Source: Chaetomium olivaceum (taxonomy: Eukaryota; Ascomycota; Sordariomycetes; Sordariales; Chaetomiaceae). From it: a stretch of 64,000 bases of DNA. The notes beneath the pieces are model-generated. The model saw only the letters and a list, made by a program, of their open reading frames with translations. It made no database searches and was not told where the DNA came from. The translations under genes were made by a program, and so were the position numbers. Location: NCBI GenBank assembly GCA_039881045.1, contig JAYWVB010000001.1, positions 372,001 to 436,000 of the forward strand, in the 5' to 3' direction. Positions within the stretch are counted from its first letter, which is position 1; each line of letters starts with the position of its first letter. This document shows positions 1 to 11,230 of this stretch, in pieces.

Positions 1-565
1 ATGTAAGAAACCGTTGGGAGGAAGGAGTCGGTGGCGGGACTTGGCTGTCATGAGGCTAGCTGAGGAGGTTAAGGGGGGTGAACAGATGGTGATCTACACA
101 GTACATGGGTGTTGACTTGTGTACTCGGTACATGCTAGATGACGTGATTATACGGGAATAATGGGATTGTGAGGGAGAAGCTGGAGGTTGAAACTCCGGT
201 ATCCCCCTGTCTTGTTTGGGGTGTAAAAAGTAGCTAGATCTATAAAGCACTTTTTGCGCTTGCTAACGATGCAATAACTCGCATCACATGTCTTGTGATG
301 CTTTCTATCCCAACCATGCACACATGCCTCAGCATGATATCCTATTTTATTAACGTCCCTTGAACCCCGTTTAATCTTCGAGAAGGCGGCCACCCCGGGT
401 CGAGGATCGCTCTGAAGAGGATCCATGAAGCCTCCCCAATGCTTCCATCTAGGTCGATTCGGGGGGCCGCCATTTGTTTTGAAACCCTTCGTTGTAACAC
501 GGATTTTTCAAGTTCGCAGATTGCCCTTTCTGCCCGTCGTATGTCCATACGTGTGTACGTCGGGC
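1..565. other. Spacer downstream of the PP2C gene
   Basis: No coding region or RNA gene is supported here. The short open frames carry no recognisable domain. The right part, next to the stop of the minus-strand phosphatase, should hold its 3' untranslated region; the left part continues beyond the window. Confidence 0.5.
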
Positions 566-1882
566 TCAAAGCTTCGCCTTCGCGGGCGCCTCCTCCTCCG
601 ACACCAACACTACCACGGTGCAGATGTCGTCTTCCTTCCCGCCGTGCCACACCTCGTGCGGGTAGTACTTCTTAACCTCCTTCGCGAACGGGCCGTCTAG
701 TTTCCTGTTGACGCTGGCGGACTTGGCGGCGCTGACGAGTTGCGTTGCCAGCATGCTCTGCAGCGTGGGATGCGAGCTCGCCGGGGTATCTGTCTCCCCC
801 AACGAAGTAAACGGCTTCAGGTCCGCCGCCACCTGCACGCCGCGTTCGGTGCTTGCCCACGCGCCCGCCTGGGCCATCGTGTGGCTGACAATGCGCAGCA
901 CGTCCTGGTTGAAGAGGTTGTCCCAGAGGCCGTCGCTTGCGAGCACGAGGACGTCCCCGTGGCGAAGGCGGATGCGTGACACCTCGGCGTCGCGCGGCTG
1001 GTCCATGAGCTGCGCCCCGCCGAACTTGGCCGCCCGTAGGAGCATGCTCGGTGGCACCACACTGAGTTGGTATGGGGTGTTGAAAGCGTGCGTCTGCGGC
1101 TCGCTGCACGCGTGAACCCCATTAAGCCGGAGCAGGATGAAGCCGCTGTCGCCCAGGTTGGCCACCTCGAGAAGTCCCTCCGCCGTGAGAAGCCCGACGA
1201 TGGCGGTGCTACCACCGGCTTTGATCGCTGGGTCGTGGCAAACCGCTTCGTACCCCTTTTGCATCAGCTGCCGCGCCGTCAATGGCTTCCCATCCCCTCC
1301 CATTGTGGGTGTTGCCGCGGCGGCCGAGGACGCCATGTAGTCGCAGAACGCGTGAGAAAAGTCGGCCGGGTCAACCCCACTATCCATCCACCCGCCCACA
1401 CCGTCTGCTACGCCGAGCGCGACCTCTCCAGGGACCGCACCGAGACGGCTGACGAAGAAGGCATCTTGTCCCGACTCGGGCCTCGACGCCTTCCCACGGC
1501 CGGCTTTCGGTGGTTGTACGCGGTTGTAAGGGTTAAACTGGAAAACGTGGGTCGAGGGATCGTATGAGCGGCCCTTGGCAATGTACGATGCTGCGACGTT
1601 GTAGACGAACTTTGGGGTCGGTGAGGGCGCAGACGTGGAATAAAAGGCATGTGTGCCTGTCAACGAGGACGCAAGTCGAGGAGCATTGGGCTTTTGTTGT
1701 CGGAAAGCTCGTATAGCTGCTGCGGCTCTCGTATGCGCTGAATCCGTTGGTTGCTGGACAGCAGGTCTGGCGCTGAAGGAAGCCGAGACCTTCGTGTTAG
1801 CCACAACGCTCAAGCGGAACGTCTTCGGCGTGGGACGGCATGGAAGCGAGAGCACCCGAGCTACACCAACGGTGCGTGCCAT
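566..1882 (-). CDS. Mitochondrial PP2C-type protein phosphatase (PTC7-like)
   Basis: Single-exon gene of 438 aa. It would dephosphorylate Ser/Thr residues of mitochondrial proteins using two metal ions. The PP2C core is visible: GVADGVGGWMDSGVDP (first metal-binding Asp), NLGDSGFILLR, LASDGLWDNLF and a C-terminal EDDICTVVVLV, the order expected of the PTC7/PPTC7 subgroup. The open frame extends 22 codons further upstream, but the Met at 1882 (MARTVGVARVL) opens an Arg/Ser/Ala-rich, acid-poor stretch typical of a mitochondrial presequence, so it was preferred. In yeast Ptc7 acts on coenzyme Q biosynthesis; that role is inferred from family. About 1.2 kb separates it from the divergent gene at 3051. 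Confidence 0.88.
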   Translation of the reverse strand: MARTVGVARVLSLPCRPTPKTFRLSVVANTKVSASFSARPAVQQPTDSAHTRAAAAIRAFRQQKPNAPRLASSLTGTHAFYSTSAPSPTPKFVYNVAASYIAKGRSYDPSTHVFQFNPYNRVQPPKAGRGKASRPESGQDAFFVSRLGAVPGEVALGVADGVGGWMDSGVDPADFSHAFCDYMASSAAAATPTMGGDGKPLTARQLMQKGYEAVCHDPAIKAGGSTAIVGLLTAEGLLEVANLGDSGFILLRLNGVHACSEPQTHAFNTPYQLSVVPPSMLLRAAKFGGAQLMDQPRDAEVSRIRLRHGDVLVLASDGLWDNLFNQDVLRIVSHTMAQAGAWASTERGVQVAADLKPFTSLGETDTPASSHPTLQSMLATQLVSAAKSASVNRKLDGPFAKEVKKYYPHEVWHGGKEDDICTVVVLVSEEEAPAKAKL

Positions 1883-3050
1883 TTCGCGATAGCAGACGGG
1901 GAAAAGGGTTTTATCCTGCACGGCCTTTCCGGGCCGGCAAAGAGTCAAGGCTTAAGTGAGCGACCTCCTCTTCCAGAGCATCACGGACGGGTGTTCGGCG
2001 GTCGCAATCGCGGTATGGGTTCTGGCGGGGACTGGACGGTCCAGGACATCGGGTCCGCCGTCAGATCCAAAGTTTGAATCGTGTTTGTTCGGCTTTGGCC
2101 AGCGCCGAACGTCGCGCCGCAATTGAAAAGAACCAATCCCTCCCTTTGCTGCGTTATTATGTCACCTTGCCGATGGGGACTGCTGTGCTTTGCTGCTGGC
2201 GAAATTTCGTGCAGCTGTGGGGATTTCATCGCTGTCTCCACCGTTTCGTCCGGTTTGGATCGGCTGCAACGGGCTGGCCCGTGCATGCCATTTTGGCCGA
2301 TTGCCGAGGCGCTATTCCATTCTGATCTTAAAGCCCCGGCCTTTTGGTAGTTCAATCCCAAAGCTGGGGAACACTGACGAACACTGAAAAGGGATGAGAT
2401 GAATATGTCCCGACAAGCTAGCCAGATGAATATCCATCTCCCTATTGTTGCGCGTGTTTGTAAGGGATTGACAGGTACAATTGCAATTGTGTCACTTAGC
2501 CCACGCTACGCGCACATCTTGCGTCAGCCATTCTGTGAAATACGCATACCGCGACAAGTGATGGAATCATTGAGCGCGTGCTATCACCGGGCCGTTCAGT
2601 CCCTGAAACGCCAGGGTGCATCATGAAACCGCGCCTTCGCCTTTGCTGTCCTGGCGCCACTGCCGTCTCATGAGTCGGATCGTGGCTAAGTTCAACAACA
2701 GGGATGTCCCGCGACACTTCGTCTTCCCGTTCGGAGGGCAATGAAGGTGCCACCCTCTCATGATCGACGCGCGGCTGCCCATTACACCCGAGAAGAAGAT
2801 GCGACATCGAGCCGGACTTCATCTTGTTTCCGGTCTTGGCGGTTCTCTTCTTTGTTCGCTTCTTTTCAGAGTAGTCCTGACTTTTTTCACCAATTTGTCA
2901 CAATAACCCATTCCGTACCAGTGCCTGCACAGTTTGCTTCTTTTCGCCCGTTCCTAGCCTTCCTGGACCGGTCGACATCGTCATCCAATCGATCTACTCT
3001 TCTAAAGTTATCGCCCACCCGCCCGGCAACACCGGTACCACAACGACAGC
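1883..3050. other. Divergent intergenic region
   Basis: Separates two genes transcribed away from each other and should contain both promoters. The last 250 bases before 3051 are pyrimidine-rich (TTCTTTGTTCGCTTCTTTT), as common in fungal core promoters and 5' leaders. No domain-bearing ORF is seen in either strand. Confidence 0.5.
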
Positions 3051-3787
3051 ATGGCCCCAACGGCCATCCACCTATTAGCTCGACAGTTCGAGAACTGCAC
3101 ATTCACCGAGGATGGCTATCTCGACGAAAGTAGCTGCTACGTCCCCTTTTGGAGCACAAGGGTACGTTCCGAACGCCATAGGTCTAGGGAAAACAACAGA
3201 GTTAACTCCGTCGCAGACAGGAACCATCGTCAAGTGGTCGCTCTTCCTCGGCATAATAGTAGTAACCGGGCTTTACCTTCTGGTTGGCTATGTGCACGCT
3301 CAGAAAAGGATAAAGAAGGGCCTGCCGCCCCTAGGATATCACCGAGTACGTATCGCCTTGAGATCCCGTGGCAGACTTGGTTCGGTTGTGCTAACACTAG
3401 CTTTAGTTCCTCGTCTCCCGTGCAGCACTCGCCCGAGTTGACCCTCGCTATCGGCCAGCCCAACCGGGAGCCGACTACATTCCCACTACCGCTGAGCGGA
3501 ACTACTACGACATGCATGCCATGCCCCCGCCTGTATATGATCCTAATGCGCCGCGACCCCCCATGTACGAACCTCCAGTCGGGTCGACCAAGTTCGAACC
3601 CAACCAACAGCAGCAGGGTACCCAGCAAAGCCAGCCACCAACCGAGCAGCGGTTTGAGTATGGCCCGCCACCCGGCTCGCCACCGATGCCGGGCCCATCA
3701 CAAGAGACATATGCGCCTCCTCCAGGGCCCCCGTCGAGCACCGTCCGGCCTCAAGGGACGGGAAACACCAATCCTTTCCGAGATTGA
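3051..3787 (+). CDS. Small single-pass membrane protein, RCR-like
   Basis: Three exons: 3051-3161, 3217-3345 and 3407-3787, giving 206 aa; all junctions are phase 0 with GTACGT donors and branch-like CTAAC in intron 2. The protein has a short extracytosolic N-terminus with two Cys (ENCTF, ESSCY), one transmembrane helix (KWSLFLGIIVVTGLYLLVGY, about residues 42-61), a basic juxtamembrane stretch (AQKRIKKG), then a Pro/Gln-rich cytosolic tail with repeated PP and PPxY-like motifs (PPVYD, PPMYE). This layout resembles fungal RCR (resistance to Congo red) proteins, which use PPxY motifs to recruit Rsp5-type ubiquitin ligases in the endosomal pathway. The family call is by layout only; it could be another small PY-motif adaptor. 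Confidence 0.72.
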
Positions 3788-4128
3788 AGGTGAAGGCTTC
3801 ATGCCTGAAATGAGGTTTTGCCAAGATAGAGGGAGGTGAAGTGGTTAATAGTAATCCTCGAGCTAGGGACAAAGTGCGGCCTGGGGGGTTACGGGGAACG
3901 GCGTTGGGATCGGGATGGTATCAATCTCTGCATTGCTTTACATTTACAACACAGACGACCTAAAAACGGTTGAATAGTCCTAGAAAGGAATAGAATAACA
4001 TCAACTCCTTAAGCAATATGTAAATCCTGGCCAAAACACCACGCTAAAAGCAACCGATCCCATAGTGCGCTGGTAGCGCATGTGTCGCCCAATTCATGCC
4101 AGCATAATCCCCTTTTCCCAACCCTTTG
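3788..4128. other. Convergent 3' spacer
   Basis: Lies between the stops of two convergent genes; probably both 3' untranslated regions. Nothing else is seen. Confidence 0.5.
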
Positions 4129-4974
4129 CTAATCAAGCTCCATAGCATCCGGATCGTCCTCTTCGAACGCCGGCAACGGCTCAGCATCCATAGACATACC
4201 TCCCCCGACTGGCGACGACGATGTCATCGTCACCGGCATCGGCACCGACGCCGACACGGCTGGAGCAGCCCGCTGCTCCTTCTGCTCCCGCTGCCTCTCC
4301 CTTGCCCGATCGCGAGCCTCAATAATCGCCTTGCGGACGCTGTCCTGCTCCTCGGGCACCGACAGCGAGCTCGGTACGCTGTACAGCACTAGCTCCTTGC
4401 CCCCGGCCAGCTCGTCGCCGGCGCCGGGCCGCGGGTTCAGCACGTGGCTTGGGATGCGGCTATCGCGCAGGTGCTTCTCGATGTCCGGGAGGAAGACCAA
4501 CTTGCTCTCGTGGTCGCTCTCGTTGTCCGAGGAGGAGAGCTCGTCGTCGAGGTTGTAAATGTACACTTTGTGTTTGGTGTCGTCGAGTTGCATCTGGGTG
4601 TCATCGGCGGCGGGGGGTTTTCTGGAGTGGTGGTGTTTCTTGGAACTGGTGGTGCTGGTGGTGGGAGGCTGTGAGGACTGGGAAATGGGGTTCTCGACTG
4701 GGACGTAGAGCTTCTGGCCGGATTGTTCTGGCGCCGTGTTAACTGGCTGGCGGAGTTGGGGTGGAACGGATGGGAATCGCCGTGATAGGACGGGCCGCAG
4801 CATACCGAGGTTCAACAAACTCAGCCGTTTGGAAAGGCGCTCATTGTTCTCCGGGGCCGTTTCGGCCTTGCGTTTGCGTGGGGGATTCAATGGTAATTGT
4901 TGCGCTGAAAAGGGACCTTTGTTGAGGTGTTGTTGGTGTTGGTGGTGGAATTGGTCAATGCCGACTCCGTCCAT
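4129..4974 (-). CDS. Conserved fungal protein of unknown function
   Basis: Intronless, 281 aa from the Met at 4974; the frame stays open 51 codons upstream, but that part is low in family-like sequence and the start at MDGVGIDQF leaves a promoter-sized gap to the next gene. Visible blocks: a basic NLS-like PPRKRKAE, the segment NERLSKRLSLLNL, KLYVPVENP, then HKVYIYNLDDELSSSD, KLVFLPDIEKHLRD and a helix with SVPEEQDSVRKAIIEARDRAR. The C-terminus is acidic (DDPDAMELD). These blocks look like a conserved ascomycete family, probably nuclear from the basic motif, but I cannot name a function. It is divergent from alanyl-tRNA synthetase with only about 220 bp between starts. Confidence 0.7.
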   Translation of the reverse strand: MDGVGIDQFHHQHQQHLNKGPFSAQQLPLNPPRKRKAETAPENNERLSKRLSLLNLGMLRPVLSRRFPSVPPQLRQPVNTAPEQSGQKLYVPVENPISQSSQPPTTSTTSSKKHHHSRKPPAADDTQMQLDDTKHKVYIYNLDDELSSSDNESDHESKLVFLPDIEKHLRDSRIPSHVLNPRPGAGDELAGGKELVLYSVPSSLSVPEEQDSVRKAIIEARDRARERQREQKEQRAAPAVSASVPMPVTMTSSSPVGGGMSMDAEPLPAFEEDDPDAMELD

Positions 4975-5195
4975 CTTCAGGGGTCTTGCAGGGTTCCCTA
5001 TCGCCAGCAATTCGTTCTTTTTTCCCTCTCTTTGCCACTCCTCGCCGTCTACTCTCTCGAGCCCAACTGCTCCCACTACCGCGGCTGCCAGCTGCAGAGT
5101 GCTAAAAACACTATGGATGGTGTCCAATCAATTCAGAATCTGAATATTGGGTCGAGATAACGGAGCGGCCGATATCGCGAGGAGAAGAGGGCACG
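4975..5195. promoter_or_regulatory. Short bidirectional promoter region
   Basis: Only 221 bp separate the start of the minus-strand gene (4974) from the upstream in-frame ATG of alanyl-tRNA synthetase (5196). The two genes must share this promoter segment or overlap in their leaders. No canonical TATA box is obvious. Confidence 0.45.
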
Positions 5196-5498
5196 ATGTT
5201 GGGTGCGTTGCGCTTAGAGAAGAGGTCGTGGTTGAGCCGGTCTAGAAGCTTGGGTGGCACCGGCTGCTATCGGCCGCCTTTTGAGACTTTGAGTCATGGC
5301 TCGCGAAGCTTCCACCACAAAACCCGCCCCGCCCCGCAGTCTTGTTCTATAATCGAGAACTTTCGAGCAGCCACTACCTTCCCAAACCACAACACTGTGC
5401 GCCATTGCTCCGCGTTGATCAGCAACCTTCGTCCCCGGATCGTGTCAACATCCAGAAACGGTTATCGATTTTACTCCCGATCCTCAACGCCGCCGACC
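5196..5498 (+). other. Predicted mitochondrial presequence extension of AlaRS
   Basis: This in-frame 101-codon extension begins MLGALRLEKRSWLSRSRSLG and carries many Arg/Ser/His and almost no Asp/Glu, as in matrix-targeting peptides. The upstream ATG has a poor context (GCACGATGT), the downstream ATG 5499 a strong one, which fits leaky scanning to make two forms from one mRNA. Alternatively two transcription starts are used. Fungi generally encode both AlaRS forms in a single gene. Confidence 0.65.
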
Positions 5499-8400
5499 AT
5501 GGCCGAAGTCGAGTGGACAGGGCCCCGCGTCCGCAAGACGTTCCTGGATTATTTTGCAGAGAGGGGCCATTCGATCGGTAAGACACTATAGCAACAACAC
5601 CAGCACCCCGCCACAGCATGCATCTTCTTGTGTGCACGATATTTCGTGCAGAAACACAGAATGCCCGCTTTTGGAACTTTACCAACTCCCACGAGAATGC
5701 GCCTTGCCAAAAGCATACACGCCTTCGAACTTGGCTGACCTGACTGCCCCGCAGTACCCTCGTCCTCGGTCGTCCCTCACAATGACCCCACCTTGCTCTT
5801 TACGAATGCGGGCATGAACCAGTTCAAGCCCATCTTTCTTGGGACAATTGGCAAGACTGAACCTCTGGCCCAGCTAAAGCGTGCGGTAGACACACAAAAG
5901 GTGAATTGCAGACTTAGACGTGCCTAGTTTGGGGGCTTAGGCTAACCCTGGTAGTGCATTCGCGCAGGTGGCAAACACAATGATCTCGACGATGTCGGCA
6001 AGGACAGCTACCACCATGTGAGTGCTGCCGCTCATGGTCTCTTTCACGGCCCCACCGGCTAACACACGGCAGACATTCTTCGAGATGTTGGGGAACTGGT
6101 CCTTTGGCGACTACTTCAAGAAAGAGGCGATCCAGTGGTCGTGGGAGCTCTTGACAAAGGTCTACGGCCTAGACCCGAACCGACTCTACGTCACGTACTT
6201 CGAGGGTAACCCTGACATGAACCTCGAGCCGGACCTTGAGGCTAAGCAGCTGTGGCTCGACGTCGGTGTCCCCGAGGATCATATTCTACCTGGCGATATG
6301 AAGGACAACTTCTGGGAGATGGGCGACCAAGGGCCGTGCGGTCCTTGCAGCGAGGTACACTACGACAAGGTCGGTGGACGGAACGCTGCGCACCTCGTCA
6401 ACCAGGATGACCCTCTCGTGGTGGAAGTGTGGAACAACGTCTTCATGCAGTTCGACCGCCAGAAGGACAAGTCACTCATGCCCCTGCCTGCGAAGCACAT
6501 CGATACTGGCATGGGTTTTGAGCGCCTAGTATCTGCTCTCCAGAACAAGACGTCCAACTACGCCACGGATATCTTCACCCCGCTCTTCGCGAGGATACAA
6601 GAGGTCACTGGCGCTCGGCCATACACAGACAAGTACGGGAAGGACGACGTTGACGGGATCGATACTGCCTACCGTGTCGCTGCCGACCACATTCGCTTGC
6701 TCTCGTTTGCCATCGCGGACGGTGCTGCACCCAACAACATCGGACGTGGCTATGTGGTTAGGCGTGTCCTCCGGAGAGGTGTGCGGTACGCCAGGAAGTA
6801 TTTTCAGGCCGAGATTGGCTCCTTCTTCTCGAGTATTCTGCCGGCGCTAGTCGATCAAATGGGTGAGCAGTTCCCCGAGCTCAAGAAGAAGCAAGAGGAC
6901 ATCAAGGAGATCCTTGATGAAGAAGAGGTGGCCTTTGCGGTCACGTTGGATCGTGGCGAGAAGCAGTTCGAGAAGTACGCCGCTTTGGCGGTGAAGTCTG
7001 GGGAGAACAAGCTCTCAGGCGCGGATGTGTGGCGCCTCTACGATACCTTTGGGTTCCCCGAGGATCTCACAAAGCTGATGGCCGAGGAGCGCGGGCTCAC
7101 CATCGACGAGGCCGAAGTCGAGGCTGCCCGGGAAAAGGCGAGGGAAGCGAGCAAAGCGGTGAAGGAGGCTGTCCAGACTTTCCCTAAGCTCAACGTGCAC
7201 CAAATTGCCGAGTTGGAGAACACCGTCAATCTCCCCCGGCCAGACTCGGAGGCCAAGTACAAGAAAGGCGACACCGTGGGCAAGGTGCAGCTTGTCTTCA
7301 CTGGCACCGAGTTCCGTAGGACCAGCAAGGAACTTCCGCCTAAGACCCCTCTCGGCTTGTTACTCGACAAGACGAACTTCTATGCCGAATCCGGTGGTCA
7401 GGTTGCGGACACCGGTAGGATTCTTATCGACGGCGTCGCTGAATTCAAGGTTCTCGACGTGCAGGAGTTTGGCGGTTACATCGTGCACAACGGCTACCTC
7501 GAGTACGGCGAGCTCACTGCCGGTGACGAGGTGATCTGTGAGTACGACGAGCTGCGGCGCCAGCCTATCCGGAACAACCACACTGGAACACACGTTCTCA
7601 ACCACGCGCTACGGGAGGTGCTTGGCGAGGAGGTCAACCAGAAGGGGTCGCTGGTTGACCAAGATAAGCTGCGCTTCGACTTTAGCCACAAGAGCCAGGT
7701 CAGCTTGGAGGAGATCAAGAAAATTGAGGCCATGTCAAATGAGGACATTCAGAGGGATCTCAAGACTTACGCCAAGGATGTCGACCTGAGCCTGGCGCGC
7801 GAAATTGAGGGCGTCCGCGCTGTCTTCGGCGAGACATATCCCGACCCCGTACGCGTTGTATCGGTTGGTGTCGACGTTGATGAGCTTCTTAAGAACCCAA
7901 AAAACCCCGAGTGGCGCAAGGTCAGCGTCGAGTTCTGCGGCGGCACTCACGTCGACTCGACGGGTGCCATCAAGGATCTCATCGTCGTCGAGGAGAGCGG
8001 TATCGCCAAGGGCATCCGGCGCATCGTCGCCTACACGGGTGACGGCGCCCACCAGGCGCAACGTGACGCCAAGACCTTCAGCGAGAAGCTCGACCACATA
8101 CAGGCCCTCGAGTTTGGCCCGCAAAAGGCGGCCGAGATCAAGGCGGCGGCGGTCGAGCTCGACGCGCTCACCATCTCGGCGTTGACGAAGGAGGAGCTGC
8201 GACAGCGGTTCGCCAAGGTCCAGAAGGAGGTCGTCGACGAGCAGAAGAAGCGCCAGAAGGCCGAGAGTAAGACGGCGCTTGATACGGTTCAGGACCACTT
8301 CAAGAAGGACGGACGAGAAGGAGGCCAAATTCTTCGTCGGCCACCTCCCCATCTCGGCCAACGCCAAGGCCCTCTCCGACGTCATGACCTACTACAAGTC

Positions 8401-8725
8401 CAAGGACAAGACCAAGACCGTCTATGTGTTTGCCGGCAGCAAAGATGACGCGGTTATGCACGGCGTCTATGTTGGCACGGTAAGTTTTATTCCTGAGGCC
8501 CACGTTTACGAAAGAACGTTTTGCTGACTTAAATTGTAGGACCTCTCCTCTAAAGGTGTCACGGCTGAGCAATGGACGGCTGCTGTCACGGAGGTCATTG
8601 GCGGCAAGACGGGCGGCAAGGAGCCCAGCCGGCAGGGCGCCGGTGCCGAGCCGGCCAAGCTCGACGAGGCCGTTGCTAAGGCAGAGCAATGGCTCACGGA
8701 CAAGATGAAGGAGCTCAACATTTAA
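5196..8725 (+). CDS. Alanyl-tRNA synthetase, cytosolic and mitochondrial forms
   Basis: Charges tRNA-Ala. Exons: 5196-5577, 5755-5900, 5955-6017, 6073-8479, 8540-8725. The class II catalytic part shows HNDPTLLFTNAGMNQFKP and FEMLGNWSFGDYFK; the editing domain shows the HxxxH motif NHTGTHVLNH and the partner CGGTHVDSTG with Cys and His; a C-terminal C-Ala region follows. ATG 5499 (context GCCGACCATGG) opens the usual cytosolic form (MAEVEWTGPRV). An in-frame ATG at 5196 adds 101 residues rich in Arg, Ser and His without acidic clusters, a plausible mitochondrial presequence. The reading frame breaks at 8307-8314, where GGAC is duplicated (GGACGGAC); dropping one copy, or one base, restores the C-Ala domain, giving about 958 aa from 5499. 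Without correction the last about 140 residues are lost, which is unlikely for an essential gene, so a base error is suspected. Confidence 0.93.
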
Positions 8726-9030
8726 GTTGGAGTTGCGAGACAAGGGGGTAATGCGATGGTAATGAGTTCGTTGTCATGACTTTAAGCCTACTATATGTGT
8801 CGGAGGAAGGCGAGATATCCTAGGTTTAGACGGGGTGAATGAGTCAAAAGTTTGGGGCAATCCTAGTTCCTGGAGGCATCGGGACATTTGCTAGGTGACA
8901 GGTCGGCTAGGGGTGAGCATGTTTGGGATAGGTTCAGGTGCATCTTGCCCGACAATCTGGCGGGCTGGCAAGGGGGTTGTATTGTTACACTACCGTGTAT
9001 CTCTCTGTACATTAGATACCACGGTTTGTT
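8726..9030. other. Convergent 3' spacer
   Basis: Between the AlaRS stop and the stop of the minus-strand methyltransferase gene. Presumed 3' untranslated regions; nothing else seen. Confidence 0.45.
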
Positions 9031-10801
9031 TTATACAGTGAACATCACACTGGCATTCTTATACCACGTCAGGAGCGGGTTCTCGCCGCTCTGTGTCTCG
9101 GTTTCCTCGAGGTACGCCCACCTTCGCATGAACTCCTCGTGGGTGAGCACGCGGGTCAGCTTGCCCGTGATGGCCTGGTAGGTGGCCTCGGCGGGGTGGA
9201 AAAGTTGGTCGGGAACATGATGTCGAAGTAGCCCTGGTGGACCTGCCCCGTGTGTGTTAGCGGCGCCTGCTCTCTGCCCCGTCCCAAGGTTCCTTCCTTG
9301 AAACGTAAAAGTACGATAGGGGAGGGTGTTTATGCTTACCAGTGGTGTGGTGACGGGTATGGGCCGGCGCTGGAACCGTGTCTGCACGATCGGCGCGTTC
9401 AGCCCCTTGATCGCACCTGGCAGCGAGTGGAAGTCGCTCGTCAGCAGGCGGTGGGCGGGGAAGTACTGGCCCAGCACGTCAAAGAACTGCATCAGCCGCG
9501 TGGGTATGTACTCGGGCGGGCTGAGGTTGGCCGCCAGCGGCTTCTGCGCCGCCAGCCACCGGCCCATGCGCGTGGTAGGGTATGGCACCTTGTACCGGCC
9601 CCCCGTGGCCGCGTCCCGCACGCGGACGTACCGGGCGGCGACGGGGTCTAGGTGGGGGGTGTAGAACTCGTAGAAGTCGCCGTTTTCGTCGATCAGAACC
9701 ATGCCCTGGAGCGGCTTCTGGGTTTCTATGTCGTAGCGGAGGATGTCATGGGCGAAGTTGTCGAAGACTTCGAAGGCGAGGAAGAAGCAGGGCGAGGGGA
9801 CGGGGTTGGTCCAGTCGAAGATGGACTGGTTGATGATTTCTACCTTGTCGGCATGGCCCCGCGCGGCAGAGGACTGCTTCAACTGGGAGTTTTGGAGGGT
9901 GGCGAGCTGGGTACTGATCTCAATGATCTTGTATTTCGTGCGGTCGTAGACGGCCGGGTCGACGTCGCGGATGTGGTCCAAGATGTTGAGCATGAGGGTG
10001 CCGCGACCGGCGCCCATCTCGTAGATGATTAGGTCATGATAAGGGTAGGTGGTGAGTTTGTAGTTGGCAATGAGGTAGCGGGCGATTGCCTCTCCGTAAT
10101 AGGGGCGGAACAGCTCGGTGGTGTGTGTACCACAGCTGGCGGGTATCGCTTGGAGACACGGCGTCCATGGAGTTTTCGAACTCGACATAGCGACGGGACA
10201 ACAGCGAGTGAAAGTCAAGCTCATCGTATAACGACGGGAAATCGAACGGTTCCCCAGGTGTGAAGATGACGACTTGCTTCGAGAAGTAGCCGTAGTTTGG
10301 GTTGTAAAGACTGTCTAGATACGGCAGAGGGATGTGTGTTAGTTCTTCCCATCCTATCTAATCAATTGGCTTCTTTGATTTAACGCTCGCAAACCAACCT
10401 TCTATGAAGTCCCGCATCAACATCTTGACCCTACGCGGCCTGTCCTTGCGCCCACGCAGGTCCATGGCAGTCACCATGGGATATCTCTGAAACTCATCCG
10501 ACATGTCATGTTGAAACATATCAGTCCGCTGCTGCCAGTTGGTCTCGGCCTGCGGTGTCCCTCCGCCCGTCCCACCACGCCCACGGTTCGCATAGGAGCG
10601 ATGTTGGTGGTGTTGTTGCAGGTAGCGGAGCTGCTGCTCCTGAAGTCGTTGTCGGCGCACATCTCGGAGTGCTGTTGTAAGTGTTGCCAGGTTCCGTCGC
10701 GACTGGCAAGCCGGATGGCGCCGGAATAGTTGTCGAAACAACTGGGTAACTACGGGAGAGTCCATGTTCCCGAGGAGGGGGTTCACTGGCGGGGACCTCA
10801 A
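9031..10801 (-). CDS. Mitochondrial complex I assembly methyltransferase (NDUFAF7/MidA family), frameshifted
   Basis: Members of this family (DUF185, SAM-dependent) symmetrically dimethylate an arginine of the complex I subunit NDUFS2 in the matrix. Exons on the minus strand: 10801-10399, 10314-9340, 9242-9031. Exon 1 encodes an Arg-rich leader (LFRQLFRRHPACQSRRNLAT); a second Met lies at 10765. Core motifs: SLYNPNYGYFSKQ, LFRPYYGEAIARYL, the SAM loop IIYEMGAGRGTLM and FLAFEVFDNFAHD; C-terminus NPLLTWYKNASVMFTV. Two indels interrupt the frame: one extra base in the CA-repeat near 10118-10130 and one missing base in the C-run near 9192-9197 (after VHQGYFDIMFPTNF). Correcting both gives 529 aa in frame throughout. 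Decay of a real gene is possible, but a sequencing cause is simpler because the rest is highly conserved. Confidence 0.85.
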
Positions 10802-11230
10802 ATGACTCTAGACATATTTGAGACGCTGTTAGCGTTAAGTTACCCGCGTCAATTGAGGGTCGATTTTTTGAGGTGGCCCGAGCTCCCTAACTGCAGCACG
10901 CGAGCTCGATGGCGGGGTCTAACCCCACAACCCTTAACGGAACCCTCTTTCAGCAAGGTCCTGTGTAGCACCACGATGGGTCGCTCACGTTAGGGCCCAG
11001 GTGCATGATGACATCAAAAGCCCAACCCAAGATTCGTCTCGGATTTTTACAAGATATATTCTCAGTTCCACTGATATTTGTGTTCGAATTTTCATTATTT
11101 TCGGCATTTTGAAACTCAACACATATCTTTCATCTAGAAAGTTTTAGTATTTATTTGGTTCAACAGTAACGAAGATACTTACCTCTAACTATCGGTGCTG
11201 GAAAGAAAATATCATGGACATGAGATCAGA
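10802..11230. promoter_or_regulatory. Divergent promoter region
   Basis: About 430 bp between the divergent methyltransferase and cysteine synthase-like genes. It contains an AT-rich stretch (11035-11170) that would suit a core promoter. No specific binding site can be claimed. Confidence 0.4.
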
